DNA from: Myxococcales bacterium
GTDB lineage: Bacteria > Myxococcota_A > UBA9042 > GCA-2863065
NCBI GenBank assembly: GCA_018780435.1
Contig: JADMJS010000334.1
Coordinates: forward strand, 1 to 34,584
DNA length: 34,584 bases
Reading direction: 5' to 3'
Below, in pieces: positions 26,588 through 33,610 of the stretch. The notes under the pieces were generated by a model. The model worked only from the letters and a program-made list of their open reading frames with translations. It made no database searches and was not told the DNA's origin. Every line of letters begins with the position of its first letter. The first letter of the stretch is position 1. Made by a program: the position numbers and the translations under genes.

Positions 26588-27532
26588 ATGGCCTCTGGTG
26601 GACTTCTCGCCCTCCTCGACGATCTCGCGTCCATCCTCGACGACGTCGCCGCCATGGCCAAGATCGCCGTCAAGAAGACGGCGGGCGTCGCCGGCGACGA
26701 CCTCGCGGTCGGAGCCAATCAAGTCGTCGGGCTGTCGCCGGACCGGGAGTTGCCCATCGTGTGGGCGGTCGCCAAGGGGTCGTTCTGGAACAAGTGCTGG
26801 CTCGTGCCCTCCGCGTTGTTGCTCAGCGCCTTCGCCCCGATGGTCATCATGCCCATCATGATGCTCGGCGGCGCGTTCCTTTGCTACGAAGGCGTCCACA
26901 AGCTGGTGGACAAGCTGAAGAAGCGGGGAGACGACCCACACCGGGCCGAGCTGACGGCGGCCGCTCTCCAAGGACCGGAGTCCCTCCTCGAGCTCGAGAG
27001 AGGCAAGATCAAGGAGGCGATTCAGACGGACATGATCTTGTCCGCGGAGATCGTCGTCATCGCCCTGGGCGCCATGTCCGATGCCGCCTTCTGGACCCGA
27101 GCCGTCACGTTGACGGCCGTAGCCGTAATTATGACCATCGCCATTTATGGACTCATCGCCCTCATCGTCAAGGCAGACGATGTTGGCCTTCACCTGTCCA
27201 AGCGGGCGGGCGCGGGCACCTTGGCCGCCACTCAGCGCGCGTTGGGTCGCGGACTCCTGGCCGGGATGCCGCCCTTCATGAAGCTGCTGTCGATCGTGGG
27301 CACCATCGCGATGTTCCTCGTCGGCGGTGGCATCGTGGTCCACGGGATCCCGGGGCTCGAACCGGCCCTCCTGAACATGGCGCACGGGGTGGGCTCGATC
27401 GGTTTCATATCCGGCGTCATCGAACAAGCGCTGGTGCTCGGGGTGGGCGTCGTGATCGGGGTGGTCGCGTTGCCCATCGCGTCGCTCATCATCAAAGTCA
27501 CCGCGAAGGGCTCGGCCGCCGGACACAAGTGA
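26588..27532 (+). CDS. DUF808 family inner-membrane protein (YedI-like)
   Basis: A 314-aa multi-pass membrane protein. The N-terminus ASGGLLALLDDLASILDDVAAMAK followed by KTAGVAGDDLAVGANQV is characteristic of the DUF808/YedI family. Hydrophobic segments lie near residues 75-100, 150-170, 175-195, 230-250 and 275-300. AAGGA (26573-26577) lies about ten bases before the ATG. The family has no firmly established function; its members are conserved inner-membrane proteins. The preceding 182-bp gap contains only a weak AGGGTC/GACCCT inverted repeat (26407-26412 and 26431-26436). The gene converges on an Hsp20 gene, with an imperfect long inverted repeat between them. Confidence 0.9.
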   Translation: MASGGLLALLDDLASILDDVAAMAKIAVKKTAGVAGDDLAVGANQVVGLSPDRELPIVWAVAKGSFWNKCWLVPSALLLSAFAPMVIMPIMMLGGAFLCYEGVHKLVDKLKKRGDDPHRAELTAAALQGPESLLELERGKIKEAIQTDMILSAEIVVIALGAMSDAAFWTRAVTLTAVAVIMTIAIYGLIALIVKADDVGLHLSKRAGAGTLAATQRALGRGLLAGMPPFMKLLSIVGTIAMFLVGGGIVVHGIPGLEPALLNMAHGVGSIGFISGVIEQALVLGVGVVIGVVALPIASLIIKVTAKGSAAGHK

Positions 27533-27549
27533 GAGATCTGACCGCGACG

Positions 27550-27627
27550 CGCCCGGCCCCTTCCAAGTCCGAAGTCATACTCCCCGCGTTTCGAGGCCGA
27601 TGTCCTCTACTTGGAACGAGCCGGGCG
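27550..27627. terminator. Long imperfect inverted repeat between convergent genes
   Basis: CGCCCGGC-CCC-TTCCAAGT (27550-27568) faces ACTTGGAA-CGA-GCCGGGCG (27609-27627). Two perfect 8-bp stems are separated by a 3-nt mismatch, around a 40-nt loop. It sits 18 bp after the DUF808 stop and about 60 bp from the end of the Hsp20 gene, so a bidirectional terminator or a small mobile-repeat remnant are both possible. Confidence 0.4.
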
Positions 27628-27686
27628 GGGATGCGGCTCGGTGACGCGACGTGTCGATTGACGGCACGCCACCGAGATCGGCCGCG

Positions 27687-28076
27687 TCAGTGGACTTCGA
27701 TGCTTCGCGCCCTTGACTCGGCGCGTTTGCCCAGCGTCACGGTGAGGATGCCCGCGTCGAGCGCGGCCGAGACCGCGTTCGCGTTCACCGAGTCGGGGAC
27801 GGTGAAGGCCCGGCGGTAGAAGCGCGACGGACGCTCTCCCTCCGCAGTGGCGGACCCAAGGAAGCGGGTCGCTGCGACCGTCAATTGATTGCGATCGAGG
27901 TGAACGCTCACGTCCGCCGAGAGCACGCCGGGGAGCTCCAGGAGGACCTTGAAGTCGCCGTCTGTCTCCACGACGTCCACGCGAGGCGTGTGGGCGGGTC
28001 CCCGTGGACGCGCCGTCTGCGCGGCCTGCGGCTGAGGGGTCGCAACGTGGGTGGTCTGAATCTCGGTGGCGCTCAT
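27687..28076 (-). CDS. Hsp20/alpha-crystallin family chaperone (distal copy)
   Basis: A 129-aa small heat-shock protein. After a flexible Gln/Ala/Pro-rich N-terminus (about 30 residues), the alpha-crystallin domain starts at RVDVVETDGDFKVLLELPGV. It contains VSVHLDRNQLTVAA and ends with the hallmark A-x3-D-A-GILTVTLGKR motif, then a C-terminal SIEVH tail. Such proteins form oligomers that hold unfolding proteins in the cytoplasm. ATG 28076 is chosen because AGGAGA (28082-28087 on the opposite strand) lies five bases upstream; an ATG seven codons earlier lies before that site. It follows a second Hsp20 gene on the same strand after about 60 bp, probably as one operon. Heat-shock control is expected for the family, but no clear promoter was seen. 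Confidence 0.9.
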   Translation of the reverse strand: MSATEIQTTHVATPQPQAAQTARPRGPAHTPRVDVVETDGDFKVLLELPGVLSADVSVHLDRNQLTVAATRFLGSATAEGERPSRFYRRAFTVPDSVNANAVSAALDAGILTVTLGKRAESRARSIEVH

Positions 28077-28136
28077 GTTGGTCTCCTGATTGATCATTTG
28101 TGTGTACGAGGCGGGGCGCGATCCGGGGTCCTGCGA

Positions 28137-28559
28137 TCAGCCCTCGATGGAAATGAGCCTGGGCGCGGCGACGGCAGCCCGTGGGAACACGATGCGCAGT
28201 GCGCCGTTCTCGAGCCGTGCCGTGACCTTGTCAACGTCCACGTCCGCGGGGAATTGCGCCCGATGAGAGACCGCCATGGCGGTGCGCTCTCGGTGAAGGA
28301 CACGAGCCCCATCGAACTTGGGAGCAGGTGCGTCGATGGAGAGCGAATAGCCGCGCGGGGTGACTTCGAGCTTCACCGCGTCGGCCTTGACACCCGGGAC
28401 ATCGCCCTCGATGACGAACGCGCTGCCGTCGTCAACGAACAGCAGCGGCGCGGGGCCTTTCGGGCCCTCGGCCATGGCGCCAAATCGCGCATCGAGATCA
28501 CGCGTGAGCGAGCGAAGGCGGGGAGAGACGAGAGCGTCGGGGAACTGCATGTACAGCAT
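28137..28559 (-). CDS. Hsp20/alpha-crystallin family chaperone (proximal copy)
   Basis: A 140-aa small heat-shock protein, divergent from its neighbour. The N-terminal arm (MLYMQFPDALVSPRLRSL) precedes a core with SAFVIEGDVPGVKADAVKLEV and RGYSLSIDAP. It also has the loop RTAMAVSHRAQFPADVDVDK and the closing motif ARLENGALRIVFPRA, where the usual GVL is GAL. ATG 28559 has AGGAGA five bases upstream, the same layout as the downstream copy, which supports both starts. Divergence from the other copy suggests the two may co-assemble or serve different clients, as paired Hsp20s do in some bacteria; this is inference. The ATPase-TPR gene is transcribed away from it across a 420-bp gap. Confidence 0.85.
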   Translation of the reverse strand: MLYMQFPDALVSPRLRSLTRDLDARFGAMAEGPKGPAPLLFVDDGSAFVIEGDVPGVKADAVKLEVTPRGYSLSIDAPAPKFDGARVLHRERTAMAVSHRAQFPADVDVDKVTARLENGALRIVFPRAAVAAPRLISIEG

Positions 28560-28979
28560 GGTGGTCTCCTGTTTGCGCAAGAGTCTACGAGTGAGCCAGC
28601 GCCGCCACTTCCGGGTGGTCGACGGCCCTCGAGACAGATGTGACGTAAGGGCGCCGCCTTCCTCCAATGGAGGGCAACGGCGACTTGGATTGTGACTCTT
28701 GCCGGCGCTCCGGCTCGGCCGCGCTGCTGAGCGGCACGGCGAAGGAAAGGTCGCCTCACGGGGGTGTCAAGACGCGGACGCGAAAAATTTCCGGGCGAGC
28801 GGCGCTCGCCGCCGTACATCCACTTGGTTCTTGCACCCCGGTGCGTATTCCGGGAAAACGCGCCCATTCGCGGGACGGCCACTCCGGAGACGGCCACTCC
28901 GGGGACGACCACTCCGGGACTCTCACCGAGCGACCCACCCGGCGTCGCAGCCCAGCGCCCGTCACCAGAGAGGTCTTTC
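28560..28979. other. Divergent noncoding region between Hsp20 and the ATPase-TPR gene
   Basis: This 420-bp gap holds the leader of the Hsp20 pair (minus) and of the ATPase-TPR gene (plus). Visible structure includes a 13-bp palindrome CCTCCAATGGAGG (28661-28673) and a hairpin GGCGAGC-GGC-GCTCGCC (28794-28810), which on the minus strand is followed closely by a T-run. A TTGACA hexamer lies on the minus strand at 28770-28765 with no convincing -10. Three 15-bp tandem repeats are listed separately. No gene is seen. Confidence 0.5.
28874..28918. repeat. Three tandem 15-bp repeats upstream of the ATPase-TPR gene
   Basis: Units GACGGCCACTCCGGA (28874-28888), GACGGCCACTCCGGG (28889-28903) and GACGACCACTCCGGG (28904-28918) lie 61 bp before the ATG at 28980. 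They could be a regulator-binding array or a slippage product. Confidence 0.7.
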
Positions 28980-31900
28980 ATGCTCTGCGTTCAATGCGGT
29001 CACGAGAACATCACCGGCTTCGAGTTCTGCGAGAACTGCCTCTCGATCCTATCCCCGTCGGGCGCCCCGCTCGTCGCGATGGTCGACGTCGATGACGGTC
29101 CAGCGCCGTCGCCCGCGCCGCGTGACGTCTCGCTGTTTCCATGGAACCCGCTCGGACACCGCATCGACCCGCTCATCGGCCGCGAGAAGGAGCTCGCAGC
29201 GGCCGTCGGTCACGTCCGCGGCGTCATCGAGCGCTGGTCGGCCCGAACGGTGCTTCTGCTCGGCGATCGTGGGGTCGGGACGACTACCTTCGTGGCCCGC
29301 TTCCGCGAGCTGGCCCACGACGTGGACCACAAGCTCCTCTCGGCCGAAGCCTACTGCCGTGAAGAGCCGAGCCGGCCTTATGCCGCGATGGGATCGGTCC
29401 TGCGTGAGCTGCTGGAGCTGCCCGACGATCTCGACGAGGCGAGCCTCGGGGAGCGATTTGTCGAGCGCGTCACTGGGCTCTACCTTCCGGAGCAGCGATC
29501 AGCGGCCATCGAACTGGCGCAGCTGGTCGGCTTTCTGGTCGGGTTCCGAATCGCCGGTACACACTTCGCGGAGGCGACCGAGACCGACACCGCCGCGACG
29601 TTGGTGCCGCGTGCCTCGCAGGCGCTCATGCGGCTCCTCGTGCGCCTCAGCAAATCGAGCCCTGTCGTCATCGTACTCGACGAGGCCCACCGGGCCGGCG
29701 CGCCGCTCCTCGGACTCATCGACCTGCTCATGACGGGGCTGGCGAACTCGCCGGTGCTCTTCCTTCTCGTCGGTCGCCCAAAGCTCATCAGCGCCGCGCC
29801 GGGTTGGGAGCGCAAGCAGCACATCGACATGGGGCCCATGAGCCGCGCCGACAGCGAGACGATGCTGAAGGCGCTCCTGGCCGGTCTTCCCAAGCTGGCG
29901 ACCTCGAAAGCGGTCGTCGACGCGATCCTCGGGTGGGCGAGTGGCAACCCGTACGCGATGCGGTCGGTCGTGCGCTATCTCCACCAGACGGGGATCATCG
30001 CGCTCGAGCCGGGCGAAGCCGGCTGGCTGCTACACGTCGATATGCTGGAAGGTCTTGAGATCCCACGGGATCTCGAGGGAGTCGCCAGCGCTCGGCTCAT
30101 GCAGCTCGATTCGTCGGACCGCGAGGTGCTCCAGCAAGCGGCGATCGCGGGTCCGCAGTTCTGGCTCGGCATGCTCGTGGCGTGCGCGCGCCAAGGTGAA
30201 GACGGCGCCACGTCCGTACACGGCGTCGGCAAGGATGGGACCGTCGACCGGCTCCGCACGCTCCTCGTGTCCCTCGTTGAGCGTGAAGTGGTCGAGCCGG
30301 TCCGTGACCGCTCCGTACCCGGTGACGACGCGTACCGCTTTCGACTCGACGTAGACCGCGAGCTCCTCGCGGCCGAGATGGCGTCGCCCCTGCGGAGCCG
30401 CACGCACCGAGTCCTCGCCCACTGGATCGAGCTTCAAAGCTCCCAATTCGGCGAAGACCACCAGAGCCTGCTGGCGCGCCACTACGAGCTGGCCGGCGAC
30501 ACCAGCCGGGCGGCCCAAGTCTACGCCATGGCGGCCCGGCGCGCGCGCGCCGGCTTCGCCACCGAAGACGCGGCGCAGCTCTACGAAGACGCGCTTCGGC
30601 TGATGGCGCGAGACGACGTCACGGAACGGCTCACGGCGCTCCAAGCGCTCGGTGAGCTCCACCTCCTGATTGGGCAGAACGCCAAGGCTCTCGAGCGGCT
30701 GGGCGAGATGCTCGCGCTCTCGTGGTCGATGCGAAGCCGGGGTCGGGGCGCCACGGCGCTCAATCGCATGGGCCGCGCCTATCGCGCGATGGGGCAGTAC
30801 GACGAGGCGAGAGCCCACCTGAAAGGCGCGCTGCAGATGTACCGCGCGGTCTCGGATGAACGTGGCGGCGGCGACACACTCGAGGACCTCGGGCAGCTCG
30901 AGTGGCTTCGCGGCGACCACGACCGGGCCCAGAAGTCATTCGAGGTCGTCAAGGCGATCCGGACCCGTCAACGGGATCCGCGAGGGCTCGCGCTCTCGCT
31001 CCACGACCTCGGTTGTATCTTCCTCGAACGCTTCGATCTCGACAGCGCCGAGAAGCACCTCGTCGACGCCCTCGCGCTCCGTCGCAAGCTGGACGACCGC
31101 GTCGGCGTGAGCATGACGCTGAACAACATCGGCGTCGTCGCGTGGACGCGTGGCGACGTGCCGCGCGCCGAGGGGGCGTGGCGCGAGAGCCTCGACATCT
31201 CGCGCGAGATCGGGAGCCGGCCCGTCACGGCCATGCTCCTGTCGAACCTCGCCGAGTCGTGCCTCCAGGACGGCCGCTACGACGAAGCTGAAGTTCTGCT
31301 GGTCGAAGCGCAAGCCATCACCACCGAGACGGGGGACCGACGTACTCTCTGCTCGATTCTGATGAACGTGGCCGCCCTGGAGATGGCGCGCGGGCGCTCC
31401 ACGTCGGCCCTCGAGACCGCCGGACGTGCCGTCACGGAGGCCGAGTCCCTTGGTGGAAGGCGCCTCCTGGGGCTGGCTCTCGTCGCGCTAGGGGACATCG
31501 AAACCGGCGTAGCCCGTACCGATCAGACCGGCGCAGCGGCTGATACCGCGGTCGAGGCAGGGCTCTCACGAATTCGAGACGGCATCCACGCGCTCGCCGG
31601 TTCGAACTACGCGCTCGACCACGCGCTCGCGCTCGAACAGAGCGCCGATGTCCTGCGCCGCCTGGACCGTTCATCGGAGGCCGACGTCCACGCGGGCGAA
31701 GCTGCGGAGGCCTTTGCGGCGAGCGGCGTGCGCCCACCGAACCGGCGGGCGATCGCGTGGGGCACGGCACGCGACTTCGGGGCGGCGATGGAGGCGGCGA
31801 GCGGCCTATCGATGGAGACCTTCGGAGACCCACCCTGGACGGAGGCGCCCGTCGCGAACCTGCCCGAGGACGCGAAGGTGCCAGAAGACGCGAACGCGCC

Positions 31901-32027
31901 CGAGGACGCGAAAGTGCCCGAGGACGCGAACGCGCCGGAGGCAGCGCCGGCCGCGGCAGCACCCACCGAGAACCCCAAGCCCCCCAAGAAGAAGGGCGGC
32001 AAAGGTAAGTCAGGCAAGCGTCGCTGA
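28980..32027 (+). CDS. Zinc-ribbon, AAA-like ATPase and TPR-repeat protein (1015 aa)
   Basis: Residues 1-20 form a zinc ribbon (Cys3, Cys6, Cys17, Cys20). A STAND/AAA_16-type domain follows from about residue 62 (PLIGREKELAAAVGHV). Its Walker A is GDRGVGTTT (95-103), with Thr101 where the nucleotide-binding Lys is normally found. Walker B is intact (VVIVLDEAH, Asp234-Glu235). A winged-helix-like segment (about 360-460) is followed by about ten TPR-like repeats (about 490-900) such as GRAYRAMGQYDEARAHLKGAL. The tail has PEDAKVPEDANA-type repeats and a basic end (KKKGGKGKSGKRR). AGAGAGG (28967-28973) lies six bases before the ATG; the frame is open upstream to 28764, but that part is probably leader. 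Such proteins act as signalling hubs or transcription activators; no output or DNA-binding domain is certain here. Confidence 0.85.
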   Translation: MLCVQCGHENITGFEFCENCLSILSPSGAPLVAMVDVDDGPAPSPAPRDVSLFPWNPLGHRIDPLIGREKELAAAVGHVRGVIERWSARTVLLLGDRGVGTTTFVARFRELAHDVDHKLLSAEAYCREEPSRPYAAMGSVLRELLELPDDLDEASLGERFVERVTGLYLPEQRSAAIELAQLVGFLVGFRIAGTHFAEATETDTAATLVPRASQALMRLLVRLSKSSPVVIVLDEAHRAGAPLLGLIDLLMTGLANSPVLFLLVGRPKLISAAPGWERKQHIDMGPMSRADSETMLKALLAGLPKLATSKAVVDAILGWASGNPYAMRSVVRYLHQTGIIALEPGEAGWLLHVDMLEGLEIPRDLEGVASARLMQLDSSDREVLQQAAIAGPQFWLGMLVACARQGEDGATSVHGVGKDGTVDRLRTLLVSLVEREVVEPVRDRSVPGDDAYRFRLDVDRELLAAEMASPLRSRTHRVLAHWIELQSSQFGEDHQSLLARHYELAGDTSRAAQVYAMAARRARAGFATEDAAQLYEDALRLMARDDVTERLTALQALGELHLLIGQNAKALERLGEMLALSWSMRSRGRGATALNRMGRAYRAMGQYDEARAHLKGALQMYRAVSDERGGGDTLEDLGQLEWLRGDHDRAQKSFEVVKAIRTRQRDPRGLALSLHDLGCIFLERFDLDSAEKHLVDALALRRKLDDRVGVSMTLNNIGVVAWTRGDVPRAEGAWRESLDISREIGSRPVTAMLLSNLAESCLQDGRYDEAEVLLVEAQAITTETGDRRTLCSILMNVAALEMARGRSTSALETAGRAVTEAESLGGRRLLGLALVALGDIETGVARTDQTGAAADTAVEAGLSRIRDGIHALAGSNYALDHALALEQSADVLRRLDRSSEADVHAGEAAEAFAASGVRPPNRRAIAWGTARDFGAAMEAASGLSMETFGDPPWTEAPVANLPEDAKVPEDANAPEDAKVPEDANAPEAAPAAAAPTENPKPPKKKGGKGKSGKRR
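31862..31947 (+). repeat. In-frame tandem repeat encoding PEDA(K/N)(V/A) units
   Basis: An 18-bp unit, alternating so that the true period is 36 bp, encodes PEDAKVPEDANA twice near the C-terminus of the ATPase-TPR protein. It makes an acidic, probably disordered linker before an Ala/Pro-rich and then Lys-rich end. Confidence 0.65.
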
Positions 32028-32079
32028 GCGCGGGTCTGGGCCCAGGGGCGAGCCGGGACGACACCACTCGCGCCAATTG

Positions 32080-32109
32080 TTGGACCCTCTGCCGTGGCCT
32101 CGATAGGGT
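32080..32109 (+). promoter_or_regulatory. Possible promoter of the PhoH-family gene
   Basis: TTGGAC (32080-32085) and TAGGGT (32104-32109) are 18 bp apart, 54 bp before the ATG. The match is partial and the same layout could occur by chance. The 10-bp palindrome CTGGGCCCAG lies at 32036-32045. Confidence 0.25.
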
Positions 32110-32163
32110 GCGGCCGCGACGCCATCGGGGCGCACGCTGACGTACCGGGAGAGAACTCACACG

Positions 32164-33561
32164 ATGGAAAACGCACCCACGGCACTCGGTCTCGAGGCAC
32201 TCGCGGCGCCCAAGTCGACGGGCGCTCGCAAGAACTTCGTCCTCGACACGAACGTGCTGCTGCACGACGCCGGCTCGATCTTCGCGTTCGACGACAACTG
32301 CGTCGTGGTGCCGATCTACTGCATCGAGGAGCTCGATCAGTTCAAGAAGGACCTCTCGGAGCTCGGCCGCAACGCCCGCCAAGTCTCGCGCGAGCTCGAC
32401 CAGCTTCGGGCGCTCGGGAGCATCATCGACGGCGTGCCGCTCCCGAACGGGGGGCTCTTGCGGGTCGGCTTCACCGACCTCGAGCTCCCGAAGCGTTACG
32501 CCAACTCGCACATGACGGACAACAGCATCCTGGCGACGGCGCTCGCGGTGCAGAAGGCCGATCCCTCGTCGCCGCTCGTCTTCGTGACGATGGACACGAA
32601 CCTGCGAATCCGCGCCGAAGCCGTGGGCATCAAGGCCGTTGACTACGACCGCGAGCGCGTCGACATCAGCGAAATGTACACCGGCATGGTGGACTTCGTG
32701 GTGCCCGACGCCGTGGTCGAGGGCATCTACTCCTCCGGCGCGGCCGAGATCACGGACGCCCTCGCGGCCTCCGACCGACCCGACTATGCCCTCTCCGAAA
32801 ACGAATACGCGCTCTTGCGGGGCCAGGTCCAGACCAGCTCGACGGCGCTCGTGCGCACCGACCTGAGCGGCGGGAAGTTCATCCACCTGCCGCGCATGAA
32901 GGACGGCATTTGGGGCATTCGCCCGCGCAACAAGGAGCAGCACTTCGCGCTCGAGGCGCTGCTACGGGACGAGGTCCGGCTCGTGACCCTCGTCGGCAAG
33001 GCGGGCACCGGCAAGACGTTGCTCGCGCTCGCCGCCGGCCTCCACCGCACGACCGACGCGCAGGCGTATCAGCGTCTGCTCATCTCCCGCCCGATCTTCC
33101 CGCTCGGTCGCGACATCGGCTATCTGCCCGGGAGCGTTGAAGAAAAGCTCACGCCGTGGATGCAGCCCATCTACGACAACCTCGACCTGCTCACCAACAT
33201 GTCGAAAGGCGAGCGTCGCGACAGCCGCGGCTACCAGGAGCTGCTCCACCAGGGCTTCGTCCAGATCGAGCCGCTGACCTACATTCGTGGCCGCTCCATT
33301 CCGAACCAGTACCTCATCGTGGACGAGGCCCAGAACCTCACGCCACACGAGGTCAAGACCATCATCACCCGCGCGGGTGACGGCACGAAGATCGTGCTGA
33401 CGGGCGACCCCTACCAGATCGACAATCCCTACGTCGATATGGTCAACAACGGCCTCACGTACGTCGTGAACAAGTTCCGGCACGAGAAGATCGCTGCACA
33501 CGTCACCCTCAGCAAGGGCGAACGTTCGGAGCTCGCCGAGCGCGCCGCCAACCTGCTCTGA
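32164..33561 (+). CDS. PIN domain-PhoH ATPase fusion protein (YlaK-like)
   Basis: A 465-aa protein joining a PIN ribonuclease domain (about 23-180; Asp28 in FVLDTNVLL, Glu-Glu in IEELDQFK, Asp in MTDNSI and VFVTMDTNL) to a PhoH-type ATPase. The ATPase has Walker A GKAGTGKT (278-285), Walker B YLIVDEAQNL, and the sensor region VLTGDPYQID. This PIN-PhoH arrangement (PhoH2/YlaK type) occurs widely and has been linked to RNA unwinding and cleavage. All expected metal-binding acids appear present. A GGGAGAG-type site (32147-32153) precedes the ATG by about ten bases. A perfect GC-rich hairpin follows 7 bp after the stop. It shares its strand with the ATPase-TPR gene 136 bp upstream, but probably has its own promoter. 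Confidence 0.93.
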   Translation: MENAPTALGLEALAAPKSTGARKNFVLDTNVLLHDAGSIFAFDDNCVVVPIYCIEELDQFKKDLSELGRNARQVSRELDQLRALGSIIDGVPLPNGGLLRVGFTDLELPKRYANSHMTDNSILATALAVQKADPSSPLVFVTMDTNLRIRAEAVGIKAVDYDRERVDISEMYTGMVDFVVPDAVVEGIYSSGAAEITDALAASDRPDYALSENEYALLRGQVQTSSTALVRTDLSGGKFIHLPRMKDGIWGIRPRNKEQHFALEALLRDEVRLVTLVGKAGTGKTLLALAAGLHRTTDAQAYQRLLISRPIFPLGRDIGYLPGSVEEKLTPWMQPIYDNLDLLTNMSKGERRDSRGYQELLHQGFVQIEPLTYIRGRSIPNQYLIVDEAQNLTPHEVKTIITRAGDGTKIVLTGDPYQIDNPYVDMVNNGLTYVVNKFRHEKIAAHVTLSKGERSELAERAANLL

Positions 33562-33568
33562 ATCCAGT

Positions 33569-33592
33569 GCGCGCCCGGCTGTCCGGGCGCGC
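33569..33592 (+). terminator. Perfect 10-bp GC hairpin after the PhoH gene
   Basis: GCGCGCCCGG (33569-33578) and CCGGGCGCGC (33583-33592) pair completely around a CTGT loop. It stands between the PhoH stop and the SpoIID-domain start. No T-run follows, so it may terminate, attenuate or protect the transcript end. Confidence 0.5.
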
Positions 33593-33610
33593 CTCCCCGT
33601 GGAGTTCGCC

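Noticed and set aside
26520..27819. 421-codon plus-strand open frame overlapping the DUF808 gene
   Set aside because: It is in a different frame from the recognisable DUF808 protein and is Arg/Gly-rich without any domain.
28764..28979. Upstream extension of the ATPase-TPR protein through the 15-bp repeats
   Set aside because: A good ribosome-binding site precedes ATG 28980, which places the zinc ribbon at the very N-terminus; the extension is Pro/Thr/Arg-rich without a start signal.
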